A stretch of DNA of 24,616 bases from an uncultured Clostridia bacterium (GTDB lineage Bacteria; Bacillota; Clostridia; UBA1381), in the NCBI GenBank assembly GCA_934463455.1, contig CAKSJU010000022.1, positions 1-24,616 on the forward strand, given 5' to 3'. The notes beneath the pieces were generated by a model, which saw only the letters and a list, made by a program, of their open reading frames with translations, had not been told where the DNA came from and did not search any database. The position numbers were made by a program, and so were the translations under genes. Position 1 is the first letter of the stretch, and each line of letters starts with the position of its first letter. Of the stretch, positions 1 through 7,895 are shown piece after piece.

Positions 1-467
1 TTACAATATGTTCCGTTTAATACTTGATATGTAAAATCATTCTCGCTTGTTTCACAGTCAAGCGGCACTTTCTGCTCTGCCTTTGCTGCTGCCGTAACTG
101 TATCGGCGTTCGCTTCACATTCAAGCTTTGCGTTCTCTATATAATATCTCGGGTGGTGATAATATATGCTGTATTTATGTCCTGCCGCCGCTTCATCAAA
201 TGCCCAATTTCCCTCCAAATCTGTTATAAGACTTTCTGCCGCGGTATTATCTGTAGTATCCCACAATGTAACATTTATGTTTCCGACTCCCTTGCCATCA
301 GTCAAAATCACCTTACCGGTTATATTACATTTTTCATCTGCGGCATTTAATGCAACTGTATTAATTTCCGTCTTTTCGCTCGTCTGCGCAAATGATACAT
401 CCGAAAAAATACATGCCGCAGTGCTCAATATACATACACATTTTTTTAAATATACAAACATTTTCAT
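1..467 (-). CDS. Secreted protein with an Ig-like/prealbumin-like repeat, N-terminal part (truncated by window edge)
   Basis: Read on the minus strand from ATG at 467, the frame stays open for 155 codons to the left edge, so the C-terminus is missing. A GAGGT ribosome site lies just upstream. Residues 1-27 form a signal peptide: two lysines, a hydrophobic core (CVCILSTAACIF), then a likely cleavage after SFA. Residues about 47-110 (ITGKVILTDGKGVGNINVTL onward, then a TDLEGNWAF turn) have the pattern of the carboxypeptidase-regulatory-like/CnaB beta-sandwich fold, usually seen in repeats of surface or secreted proteins. A consensus promoter at 509-537 faces it, so it is a separate transcription unit from the polysaccharide operon ending upstream. 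Whether it carries an enzyme domain, cell-wall anchor or more repeats cannot be seen. Confidence 0.75.
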   Translation of the reverse strand, partial: MKMFVYLKKCVCILSTAACIFSDVSFAQTSEKTEINTVALNAADEKCNITGKVILTDGKGVGNINVTLWDTTDNTAAESLITDLEGNWAFDEAAAGHKYSIYYHHPRYYIENAKLECEANADTVTAAAKAEQKVPLDCETSENDFTYQVLNGTYC

Positions 468-508
468 TAGCTTTACCTCTTTGTCATATTTTAACATAAT
501 TCTTTTTT

Positions 509-537
509 ATTGTATCATAAAAACAATTTAAAGTCAA
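509..537 (-). promoter_or_regulatory. Sigma-A-type promoter for the secreted protein
   Basis: On the minus strand: TTGACT (532-537), a 17-base spacer, then TACAAT (509-514). This is one mismatch from consensus in each box with ideal spacing. Start of transcription is expected near 502, giving a leader of about 35 bases before the ATG at 467. Confidence 0.75.
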
Positions 538-663
538 ACTAAGTATCGGTTATTTATAATTTAAATTCTCAGTGATATTGAGTAGATAAAAACTTATTTA
601 CATAATTTATTAATTTTTATTTATAAAACACTTATCGTCGCCTTTAATCAATTCTAAATCCGC

Positions 664-704
664 AAAAAAATAAGGCGACTGACTGCCATCAATCACCTTA
701 TTTT
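664..704 (-). terminator. Rho-independent terminator of the polysaccharide operon
   Basis: On the minus strand, bases 704-689 pair with 682-667 around the 6-base loop at 683-688, followed by a run of T. Two positions (676/695 and 679/692) are G-U pairs in the minus-strand RNA but C-A mismatches in plus-strand RNA, so the hairpin is intact only for minus-strand transcripts. It lies about 120 bases after the last operon gene and ahead of the next promoter. The rest of the 468-824 gap holds the 509-537 promoter, AT-rich DNA and an inverted repeat at 762-810. Confidence 0.85.
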
Positions 705-761
705 ACATATTTTATATTTAAAGCAAAAATTCACACATTCGCTTTATTCTCAGTGTTAACC

Positions 762-810
762 CCTTGCGCTTATGGGATACTGTTCGCTCCGTCACTCTCA
801 ACCGGCAAGG
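762..810. repeat. Intergenic inverted repeat after the last capsule gene
   Basis: CCTTGC (762-767) is inverted as GCAAGG (805-810) around a more GC-rich centre than the surrounding intergenic DNA. It sits between the stop codon of the final gene (825) and the terminator. It may be a small dispersed element or a folded 3' UTR. Six paired bases alone are weak evidence. Confidence 0.3.
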
Positions 811-824
811 CATCATCATAACGA

Positions 825-1988
825 TTAAAATTTTCTCCATACCATTTTATCAACTATTCCGGTATATGATTGAATTATTTTTACAACTTTTGTTGATACA
901 TTTTCTTCTATATAATCCGGCACCGGTATGCCGTAATCCTTCGCCGCGTTCATCTCAACCGCTGTATTTACGGCTTGCGTAAGACTTTTTTCGTCTATTC
1001 CTGCAAGTACAAAGCATGCCTTATCAAGTGCTTCCGGGCGTTCGGTACTCGTTCTTATGCAAACAGCGGGGAACGGATTCCCTACACTTGCAAAAAATGA
1101 GCTTTCCTCCGGAAGTGTTCCGCTGTCCGATACAACGCAGAAAGCATTCATCTGCAAACAATTATAATCATGAAAGCCGAGCGGCTCATGTCTTATAACC
1201 CTATTGTCAAGCCTAAATCCGCTTTCTTCAAGACGCTTTTTAGAACGCGGGTGACAGGAATAAAGTATAGGCATATCATATTTCTCAGCCATTTTGTTAA
1301 TAGCATTAAAAAGTGATTTGAAATTCTTTTCGGTATCTATATTCTCCTCCCTATGTGCAGAAAGAAGAATATAGTTTCCCTTTTCGAGACCCAATCGGCT
1401 GTGAATATCGCTTGCTTTAATTTTATCAAGATTACTGTGCAATACCTCTGCCATAGGTGACCCGGTAACATAAGTGCGTTCTTTCGGCAAACCGCACTCT
1501 GCCAGGTAACGTCTTGCATGTTCGGAATATGCCATATTTACATCGGAAATTATGTCAACAATGCGGCGATTGGTTTCTTCGGGCAGGCACTCGTCCTTAC
1601 AGCGGTTTCCGGCTTCCATATGAAAAATAGGAATGTGCAAACGTTTTGCAGCTATTGCGGAAAGACAGGAGTTTGTATCTCCCAATATCAACAAGGCATC
1701 CGGCTTAATTTCATTCATCAGCTTATATGAACAATTAATAATATTCCCAACCGTTGCCCCAAGGTCGTCGCCTACAGCATCCATATATACTTCCGGATCT
1801 TCAAGTCCCAATTCCTTAAAGAATATACCGTTTAAGGTATAATCATAGTTTTGCCCCGTATGTGCAAGTACAGTATCAAAATACTTGCGGCATTTTGTGA
1901 TAACAGCCGACAAACGAATAATCTCAGGGCGTGTGCCGACTATAATCAAAAGCTTTAATTTTCCGTTATTTTTAAATTTGTTTTCCAT
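825..1988 (-). CDS. capG: UDP-N-acetylglucosamine 2-epimerase family enzyme, CapG/FnlC/WbjD type
   Basis: A 387-residue protein of the non-hydrolysing UDP-sugar 2-epimerase family. The N-terminal GTRPE motif (residues 18-22) and the later LSAHREEN motif are hallmarks of the fold. It matches the CapG/FnlC/WbjD branch better than WecB (RLSAV after GTRPE, HTGQNYDYTLN, LGDTNSCLSAIAAKR). In that branch it performs the last step to UDP-L-FucNAc, epimerising C2 of the talose-configured intermediate made by CapE and CapF. I prefer ATG 1988 over ATG 2000, because GGGGA lies about 6 bases before 1988 and little supports 2000. It is the last gene of the operon, 33 bases after the nucleotidyltransferase stop. 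A WecB role (UDP-ManNAc) is the main alternative, but the capE and capF neighbours argue for CapG. Confidence 0.88.
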   Translation of the reverse strand: MENKFKNNGKLKLLIIVGTRPEIIRLSAVITKCRKYFDTVLAHTGQNYDYTLNGIFFKELGLEDPEVYMDAVGDDLGATVGNIINCSYKLMNEIKPDALLILGDTNSCLSAIAAKRLHIPIFHMEAGNRCKDECLPEETNRRIVDIISDVNMAYSEHARRYLAECGLPKERTYVTGSPMAEVLHSNLDKIKASDIHSRLGLEKGNYILLSAHREENIDTEKNFKSLFNAINKMAEKYDMPILYSCHPRSKKRLEESGFRLDNRVIRHEPLGFHDYNCLQMNAFCVVSDSGTLPEESSFFASVGNPFPAVCIRTSTERPEALDKACFVLAGIDEKSLTQAVNTAVEMNAAKDYGIPVPDYIEENVSTKVVKIIQSYTGIVDKMVWRKF

Positions 1989-2021
1989 TTTAATCCCCAT
2001 TCTTTCAAGATTAAACTCAGA

Positions 2022-3194
2022 TCAATCATCCGATAACTTTCTGTTTTTTTTCTTTTTATTTCTTGAAGTTTTGTATAAAGAAAATATATTAACTTTCGGT
2101 CTTTTACCTACAATCATCCTAAACAAATATCGTAAAGGCAAGAAAACCATACCATAAACAAATACAATTTTATTATGTTTGGCTTGTCCATAATGTTTAT
2201 AAACAGCATTTTTCAAAATCAAATAAAAATTGCTTAGTCCCGACTTATTGCCATCTAACCTTTTTTCCACGAATAAACCTGAAAATCTTTCATCTGATTT
2301 TATGCCGAAATTTCCCTTGCTCAATATTTCATTTATTATTATATTACAAAGTTCATTATCAGTTTTACCGTATTCTTTTTTATCCGACACACCGAAATAG
2401 ACAACCGATATTTGGCATAGAGTTTTAGCAAATTTCAAAAGCTTCCACTGTGAACATTTTTCCCAAAACAAACTCTGAATTTTGTTAAAATCTTCAGATG
2501 AGATAAATACTGCCCAATCAATAATATGGCGCAAACCTGTACCGCTTGATAAAAAATGCCTGTATAAATGAAACAGCATTATTACAATATGATAAAACGG
2601 GTTTGGAATTCTTATTTTTCCATACTCGCATTGAACAAATCTGCATGAGTTCAATATTTCACTTGTCATAGCATATAAATCGATTTCTACCTCAGCGATG
2701 TTGCTGATTAAGTGGTGTATTTCAACAAGCATTCCATTCTTTATATATCCGCTGTGAAAATCGTGTTCGGTTTCATCAACCACTTTTGTATATCCATCAT
2801 CAATAAGCAATTTATCAACTTTTTCAACATCATCGGAATTCACTAAAATATCAATATCACCCATCATGCGTTTTTCGGGGTTTTCATAGTACATTGCCGA
2901 AGAAAATCCTTTTAATACACAATAATTTATATTATTTTTCTCTAACAGATTTCCAATAATAAAATGATGATTAATTACCGCAACATTATTTAAATACGCA
3001 TTAAGTATTTTTGATGAATATTTTTGTTGGTATATTTCAGGAATTATATCTGAAATATTGGTTAAAACAGATTGAAATATACTTTCATTTATGATTTCAT
3101 CCATTTCAGAAAGCGGTATTTCACTATTTGCAGTATAGGATTCATCTAATGTGGACCTCAACAATTTAATTAAATTTTTTTCAATATCATTCAT
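2022..3194 (-). CDS. Uncharacterised nucleotidyltransferase-fold protein (NTP_transf_5-like)
   Basis: 390 residues. The central part has the signature of a nucleotidyltransferase: a KGF motif near 95, GDIDIL at 112-117 with acidic residues D113 and D115, and a third acidic residue, E158, in VEIHH. The N-terminal 90 and the C-terminal 200 residues are mostly helical and basic, ending in a lysine-rich tail. I recognise the fold family, common but unassigned in capsule and glycopeptide clusters; its substrate is unknown. It sits between capF and capG, which are otherwise contiguous steps of UDP-L-FucNAc synthesis. Its start is unusual: AAGGAGG (3224-3230) is 29 bases from the ATG, and the gap holds a hairpin and a 6-codon reading frame. 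No in-frame start exists further up because of a stop just upstream. Adding a nucleotidyl or phosphosugar group to the polymer is only a guess. Confidence 0.75.
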   Translation of the reverse strand: MNDIEKNLIKLLRSTLDESYTANSEIPLSEMDEIINESIFQSVLTNISDIIPEIYQQKYSSKILNAYLNNVAVINHHFIIGNLLEKNNINYCVLKGFSSAMYYENPEKRMMGDIDILVNSDDVEKVDKLLIDDGYTKVVDETEHDFHSGYIKNGMLVEIHHLISNIAEVEIDLYAMTSEILNSCRFVQCEYGKIRIPNPFYHIVIMLFHLYRHFLSSGTGLRHIIDWAVFISSEDFNKIQSLFWEKCSQWKLLKFAKTLCQISVVYFGVSDKKEYGKTDNELCNIIINEILSKGNFGIKSDERFSGLFVEKRLDGNKSGLSNFYLILKNAVYKHYGQAKHNKIVFVYGMVFLPLRYLFRMIVGKRPKVNIFSLYKTSRNKKKKNRKLSDD

Positions 3195-3199
3195 GCTGG

Positions 3200-3230
3200 T
3201 TAATTATGACAAATAGTCATATACCTCCTT
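3200..3230 (-). promoter_or_regulatory. Bridged ribosome site: strong SD, hairpin and 6-codon mini-ORF before the nucleotidyltransferase
   Basis: AAGGAGG at 3224-3230 is the best ribosome site in the operon but lies 29 bases from the gene's ATG (3194). Between them a perfect 6-bp hairpin (3205-3210 with 3216-3221, 5-base loop) would shorten the effective distance to about 12 bases. The same segment encodes ATG-ACT-ATT-TGT-CAT-AAT-TAA (3220 to 3200), stopping 5 bases before the real ATG. Either looping or reinitiation after the mini-ORF could start the gene. Confidence 0.55.
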
Positions 3231-3245
3231 AAACAGTATAATACT

Positions 3246-4439
3246 TTATACAATCTCAAAAAAAGTATCCGGTTTATTTCGGTCAAACTGTTCATTTGCC
3301 CACATAACCGTAACAAGGTTTTCACTGTCCGATAAATTTATTATATTATGAGTATACCCCGGCAGCATATGCACAGCCTCGATTTTGTCCCCGCTGACTT
3401 CAAATTCAAAAACTTCGTTTGTTCCGATTTTTCTCATCTGTATAAGTCCATGCCCGGCAACAACAATAAAAAACTCCCATTTTGTATTGTGCCAATGTTG
3501 CCCTTTGGTAATTCCGGGTTTTGAAATATTAACCGAGAACTGACCGCAGTTTTCCGTCTTTAAAAGCTCGGTAAACGCTCCCCTATCATCAACATTCATT
3601 TTTAGCGGAAAGCTAATCTTTGCCTTCGGCAAATATGAAAGGTATGTCGAATACATCTTTTTTTCAAAGCTACCCTGCGGGATTTCAGGCATTACAAGCA
3701 TGTCCGGCTGATTTTTAAAAATTTCCAAAAGTTCAACAATTCTGCCGAGCGTCACATGATGCACATTCGGTGCAACACAGAATTTTCCGTCTTCACACAA
3801 AACCGCTTTTATTCCGTCAAATTCGCAGCGATGTTCTTTCTCCTCGAGTGCATCAAGCATTTCATCAATCAAATCATCTATGTATAAAAGCTCAAGCTCA
3901 ACCGCCGGGTCATTTACCGTTATCGGCAAATCATTTGCTATATTATTGCAAAAAGTGGCGACAGCAGAATTGTAATTCGGTCTGCACCATTTTCCGAAAA
4001 GATTCGGAAAGCGGTAAACAAGCACTCTTGCGCCGGTTTCTTTTGCATATTCAAAAAATAAATTTTCCCCGGCTTTCTTGCTTCTGCCGTAATCACTGTC
4101 ATAACGCCCTATCAGCGTCGCCTGAACAGATGAAGAAAGCATAATCGGGCATACATTTTTATGTTTTTTTAATGTATCCAAAAGAATACTCGCAAATCCG
4201 AAATTGCCCTGCATAAATTCATCCGAATTTTGCGGTCTGTTCACTCCGGCAAGATTAAAAACAAAATCTGCCTTTTCACAAAATTCGTCAAGAAGCTCAC
4301 CCGGTGTATCAATGTCATATTCAAATATTTCATCAATATGTACAGCACGCGTTTTGTTTTTACCGTCTCTTATATTTTTAAGATTTTCACAAAGGTTTTT
4401 ACCTACAAAACCTTTTGCACCTGTTACTAATATTTTCAC
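3246..4439 (-). CDS. capF: CapF-type bifunctional SDR reductase/cupin, UDP-L-FucNAc pathway
   Basis: 397 residues in two domains. Residues 1-250 are an NAD(P)-binding short-chain dehydrogenase with a GAKGFVG nucleotide loop (7-13) and a YxxxK pair at Y117/K121. Residues about 270-397 are a cupin with GQHWH (313-317), E322 and H364 as likely metal ligands. This architecture is that of CapF/FnlB/WbjC, which acts on the CapE product: the cupin part epimerises C3 and the SDR part reduces the 4-keto group with NADPH. The start codon is GTG at 4439, overlapping the capE stop as GTGA, with GAGGAG about 9 bases before it; this is translational coupling to capE. A 51-base gap separates it from the nucleotidyltransferase. 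Full length for the family and no defect seen. Confidence 0.92.
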   Translation of the reverse strand: MKILVTGAKGFVGKNLCENLKNIRDGKNKTRAVHIDEIFEYDIDTPGELLDEFCEKADFVFNLAGVNRPQNSDEFMQGNFGFASILLDTLKKHKNVCPIMLSSSVQATLIGRYDSDYGRSKKAGENLFFEYAKETGARVLVYRFPNLFGKWCRPNYNSAVATFCNNIANDLPITVNDPAVELELLYIDDLIDEMLDALEEKEHRCEFDGIKAVLCEDGKFCVAPNVHHVTLGRIVELLEIFKNQPDMLVMPEIPQGSFEKKMYSTYLSYLPKAKISFPLKMNVDDRGAFTELLKTENCGQFSVNISKPGITKGQHWHNTKWEFFIVVAGHGLIQMRKIGTNEVFEFEVSGDKIEAVHMLPGYTHNIINLSDSENLVTVMWANEQFDRNKPDTFFEIV

Positions 4440-5467
4440 TTATTTAACTCCTCTTGTATATATTTGAGACTTGATATTTTTAACTTTGTTTCTTCCACAC
4501 TCAGCAATTGCGTATTATTTGAATTAAACTCCGAAAGCTTGTTCCTTTCTCGGTCTCCCTGGCTAAAGTATTTATCGTAATTTAATCCTCGCTTATCACA
4601 CGGAACACGGTAAAAGTTTCCCATATCTATTGCATTGGCACACTCTTCGTTTGTAAGCAGTGTTTCATACATTTTCTCACCATGACGAATACCTATTGTT
4701 TTTATGTTCTCTTTATTTCCGCCAAACAATTCACATACGGCTTCCGCTTGAGTTTGAATTGTGCATGCAGGAGCTTTTTGAACGAGTATATCTCCGCTTT
4801 CTCCGTTTTCGAAAGCAAATAAAACCAAATCAACCGCCTCATCAAGAGACATAATAAAACGAGTCATAGAACCATCTGTTAAAGTTATAGGCTGATTATT
4901 TCTTATTTGCTCAATCCAAAGTGGTATAACACTGCCTCTTGAACACATAACATTGCCATATCTTGTGCAGCAAATTTTCGTCTTTTTTGTTGTACGTGAT
5001 TTAGCAACAATGACCTTCTCCATCATAGCCTTTGATGTACCCATTGCATTAACGGGATAGGCTGCTTTATCGGTTGAAAGACATATTACGCTTTTTACTC
5101 CTTCATCTATCGCTGCGGTCAATACATTTTCCGTGCCGATTACATTTGTCTTGACAGCCTCGATAGGAAAAAATTCGCAAGACGGCACTTGCTTAAGGGC
5201 CGCTGCGTGAAAAATATAGTCAACACCATGTATTGCATTTTTTACGCTTTGCAGATCCCGCACATCACCGATATAAAATGATATTTTTTCCGATACATCC
5301 GGGAATTTTGCCTGAAATTCATGACGCATATCATCTTGCTTTTTTTCATCACGTGAAAAAATCCGAATTTCTCCTATATCCGTCTGTAAAAATCTGTTTA
5401 GTACCGCATTTCCAAACGAACCTGTACCACCTGTTATCATTAATGTTTTATCTTTAAACAGCGACAT
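4436..5467 (-). CDS. capE: UDP-GlcNAc 4,6-dehydratase/5-epimerase, CapE/FnlA/WbjB type
   Basis: 343 residues, the expected size. The Rossmann loop GGTGSFG is at 13-19 and STDKAAYP at 121-128 provides the D123/K124 pair of this extended SDR group. The position of the usual catalytic tyrosine in YxxxK is methionine (M132-GTS-K136), which is the known state in CapE-type enzymes rather than a lesion. RHGEKMYETL near 251-260 is also typical. It takes UDP-GlcNAc, the first committed step toward UDP-L-FucNAc, removing water across C4-C6 and inverting C5. It overlaps capF by 4 bases and follows the dehydrogenase gene after 41 bases, with AGAGGG in front of ATG 5467. PseB/FlaA1 is the nearest alternative; the linked capF and capG settle it. 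Confidence 0.93.
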   Translation of the reverse strand: MSLFKDKTLMITGGTGSFGNAVLNRFLQTDIGEIRIFSRDEKKQDDMRHEFQAKFPDVSEKISFYIGDVRDLQSVKNAIHGVDYIFHAAALKQVPSCEFFPIEAVKTNVIGTENVLTAAIDEGVKSVICLSTDKAAYPVNAMGTSKAMMEKVIVAKSRTTKKTKICCTRYGNVMCSRGSVIPLWIEQIRNNQPITLTDGSMTRFIMSLDEAVDLVLFAFENGESGDILVQKAPACTIQTQAEAVCELFGGNKENIKTIGIRHGEKMYETLLTNEECANAIDMGNFYRVPCDKRGLNYDKYFSQGDRERNKLSEFNSNNTQLLSVEETKLKISSLKYIQEELNK

Positions 5468-5508
5468 ACTATCCCTCTATTCTGTATTTTTGTTATGCAA
5501 TTATTATA

Positions 5509-6729
5509 TTACAGTTTGTATGTTCCTTCCAAATCACAAATATTGCAAGTATCAAATATAACTTTATTTTTTAATTTATCAAAATTAGCTTTAATATGAT
5601 CATGCTTAACCATAATTACAACCAAATCAACATCGTCGAGGAATTTATCAAAATCATGGTACTGGTTTGACACAATATCCTTTTTTATCCATGGGTCATA
5701 AACCTTTAATGGCTCTGCAAGATGGCTTTCCTGATGTTCCAATATTTGAAGAGTCGGGGATTCTCTGTAGTCATCTACATTTTCTTTATATGTTAATCCG
5801 TAAAGACCGACTCTCTTAAAATCAGTAATTCCCTTTTCTTTCATAATTTCCGCAGTTTTTGCCAAAACGTACTCAGGCATTGAATCATTAATTTTCATAG
5901 ATTCACCGATAACTTTTGTCAGCTGCGGAAAATCTCCGACAAGGAACCACGGGTCAACCGATATACAGTGTCCACCTACTCCAGGTCCCGGTTGAAGAAT
6001 GTTTACACGCGGGTGCATATTACATATTCTTATAACCTCATACACATCCATACCGGCCTTATCGCAAATCTTTGTCAATTCATTTGCAAAAGCAATATTT
6101 ACTGCACGAAATGTATTTTCTACAACCTTTGTCATTTCAGCGGTTTTTATATCGGTAATAGCAATCTGTCCCTGACAGAAAGACGCATAAATTGCAGCAA
6201 CCTTTTCACCGATTTCCTTTTCATCTGCGCCTACTGTTCTGTTGTTATGGAGAAGCTCGTACACCATATTACCCGGAATGATTCTTTCCGGGCAATGAAC
6301 AAGATGAATATCTTTTCCTATAACAAATCCGTTTTCCTCAATAATAGGTCTGACATACTTGTCAATAGTTCCCGGAGATACTGTTGATTCAATTACTAAT
6401 GTTGCACCTTTCGGGCAAACATCCATAACGGATTTAACAGCCGCTACCACATAGCAAGGGTCAATTATCTTGCTGAATTTGTCATATGGTGTTGGGACTG
6501 AGACGATATATGTATCTGTAACCTGATATTCGTTTGAGAATTTAATACCTGCCTTAACAGCGTCATCAAAAAGCTCTTTCAGTCCTTTCTCTTCAAATGT
6601 AACCTTTCCGTGATTAAGTGTATCCACAAGCTCCTTATTGTAGTCCGTTCCTACAACCTCTACTCCGTGGGATGCCATCATCAGCGCAGTTGGCAATCCG
6701 ATGTATCCCAATCCAATTACATTAATCAT
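5509..6729 (-). CDS. wecC: UDP-N-acetyl-D-mannosamine dehydrogenase-like (WecC/CapO family)
   Basis: 406 residues of the nucleotide-sugar dehydrogenase family. GLGYIGLP (6-13) binds NAD, STVSPGT (115-121) and K201/N205 line the active site, and GPGVGGHCISVDPWF places the catalytic cysteine at C255. HCISVDPWF is characteristic of the UDP-ManNAc branch (WecC, CapO) rather than UDP-glucose dehydrogenases. Expected reaction: two-step NAD-dependent oxidation of UDP-ManNAc to UDP-ManNAcA, a polymer building block. No dedicated WecB/CapP 2-epimerase is in the window, so the precursor must come from elsewhere unless CapG also supplies it. ATG 6729 overlaps the preceding stop by 4 bases (ATGA) with AGAGGAA upstream. 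UDP-GlcNAc 6-dehydrogenase activity is a possible alternative. Confidence 0.88.
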   Translation of the reverse strand: MINVIGLGYIGLPTALMMASHGVEVVGTDYNKELVDTLNHGKVTFEEKGLKELFDDAVKAGIKFSNEYQVTDTYIVSVPTPYDKFSKIIDPCYVVAAVKSVMDVCPKGATLVIESTVSPGTIDKYVRPIIEENGFVIGKDIHLVHCPERIIPGNMVYELLHNNRTVGADEKEIGEKVAAIYASFCQGQIAITDIKTAEMTKVVENTFRAVNIAFANELTKICDKAGMDVYEVIRICNMHPRVNILQPGPGVGGHCISVDPWFLVGDFPQLTKVIGESMKINDSMPEYVLAKTAEIMKEKGITDFKRVGLYGLTYKENVDDYRESPTLQILEHQESHLAEPLKVYDPWIKKDIVSNQYHDFDKFLDDVDLVVIMVKHDHIKANFDKLKNKVIFDTCNICDLEGTYKL

Positions 6730-7895
6730 TTTAAATTCCTCTTTCCCTTTTGTTTTTTTATTTTAAGTAATAGCTTTCGCATTACCTTATTAAACATTGA
6801 TGTACCTATACAACGTTTTATCGCTTTGTGATATAACTTTGTGTTTCCTTTTTTATATATATTGTAAAACTGATTCCTATAAGGATTTTTGCTTATGCTA
6901 TGAATAAGTTTCGGATGAGTCTCAATTGCAAACTCCAACGGCGTTGATTTAATTACACAGTTTTTTGTTGAAGTTTCAAAAAATTGCTTGCCTTTTTGCG
7001 TATTAACAATTACAACAGAACATCCGGAATCATCATCAAGCTCCGGATACAATTTTTCAATTCCCCAATAATCACCAATAGTCAAATCCGCATATGTATT
7101 AAAAGCTTTAAAGCGGCATTCATAACAGCATTCACGAAAAAACAGATTGTTGCCGAATAATTGAAAATAATCACTGTTATCTCTTGTAATAATATCTTCT
7201 GTTTCATCAGTATAAACTACACGAATATTGCTTTCCTTCCAACCGTTCGTTTTATCTCTGAAATAAAACTTTTTGAGTGGTTGTCCTTTCCTGTCTTCCA
7301 AATCTTTTTTATACAGTTCAAACAAACTCGGATCCGGCACACCGCTGCAAATAAAATCAACAAGTATTAAATTATCGGTGTCGGAAAACCTTGAGTGTAC
7401 TGCAGCAATTTGACAAGGAGTTCCTGTTACAAGTACTTTTTGTCCATGTTCCAAGCAATCTGCAATTTTATCCCACGCTTCGCACATATTGCTTTGCACA
7501 TATTTTGAATCTCTATATAAATCAATATCCTCCATACAACAAGTGAGATCATGTACTGCATGCAATTCGTTATTCAATTTTACACCGCAAAATGCGCCGC
7601 CTTGCCTAATGATTTGTTGATAAAACACCGCAGAAGCAGCACCTGAAGAGCTTTTTTTTCGCGAAGTTTTATCATTGTCCTTCAAAGCATAGCACCCATT
7701 GGGCTGAATTTGAATTTTAGGTTTATTCACAGGACATGTTCTTTTGCACTTCCCGCAGGAAATACATATTCTTGTGTCAATCTTTGGATACCAAAATCCG
7801 TCATTTTCACATTCCATACCAATACAATTATTAGGACATATATTGACACACAAACCGCATCCAACACAATCTTTTTTATTATCTAAAATTTTCAT
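6726..7895 (-). CDS. Ferredoxin-type Fe-S protein with coenzyme F420 hydrogenase beta-subunit (FrhB/FdhB) domains
   Basis: 389 residues. The N-terminus carries two CxxCxxCxxxC motifs (C10, C13, C16, C20 and C44, C47, C50, C54) for two [4Fe-4S] clusters. The rest matches the FrhB/FdhB N- and C-terminal regions, with SSSGAASAVF near residue 76, a VTGTPCQIAA segment, and CCYECRF followed by ADLTIGDYWG. In this family relatives act as flavin/Fe-S electron carriers, but copies in polysaccharide loci of anaerobes have no assigned reaction. It is locked between the second acetyltransferase and the dehydrogenase by 4-base ATGA overlaps on both sides, so it is made together with them. A reductive step on a polymer sugar or lipid carrier is a guess. 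Nothing else in the window suggests F420 use. Confidence 0.85.
   Translation of the reverse strand: MKILDNKKDCVGCGLCVNICPNNCIGMECENDGFWYPKIDTRICISCGKCKRTCPVNKPKIQIQPNGCYALKDNDKTSRKKSSSGAASAVFYQQIIRQGGAFCGVKLNNELHAVHDLTCCMEDIDLYRDSKYVQSNMCEAWDKIADCLEHGQKVLVTGTPCQIAAVHSRFSDTDNLILVDFICSGVPDPSLFELYKKDLEDRKGQPLKKFYFRDKTNGWKESNIRVVYTDETEDIITRDNSDYFQLFGNNLFFRECCYECRFKAFNTYADLTIGDYWGIEKLYPELDDDSGCSVVIVNTQKGKQFFETSTKNCVIKSTPLEFAIETHPKLIHSISKNPYRNQFYNIYKKGNTKLYHKAIKRCIGTSMFNKVMRKLLLKIKKQKGKRNLK

Noticed and set aside
24..531. Two plus-strand ORFs antisense to the secreted protein
   Set aside because: They mirror the minus-strand gene, which has a signal peptide, ribosome site and promoter; they have none of these.
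825..1988. Reading the last capsule gene as WecB (UDP-ManNAc producer)
   Set aside because: Its motifs and the capE and capF neighbours fit the CapG/FnlC branch better, though dual activity is not excluded.
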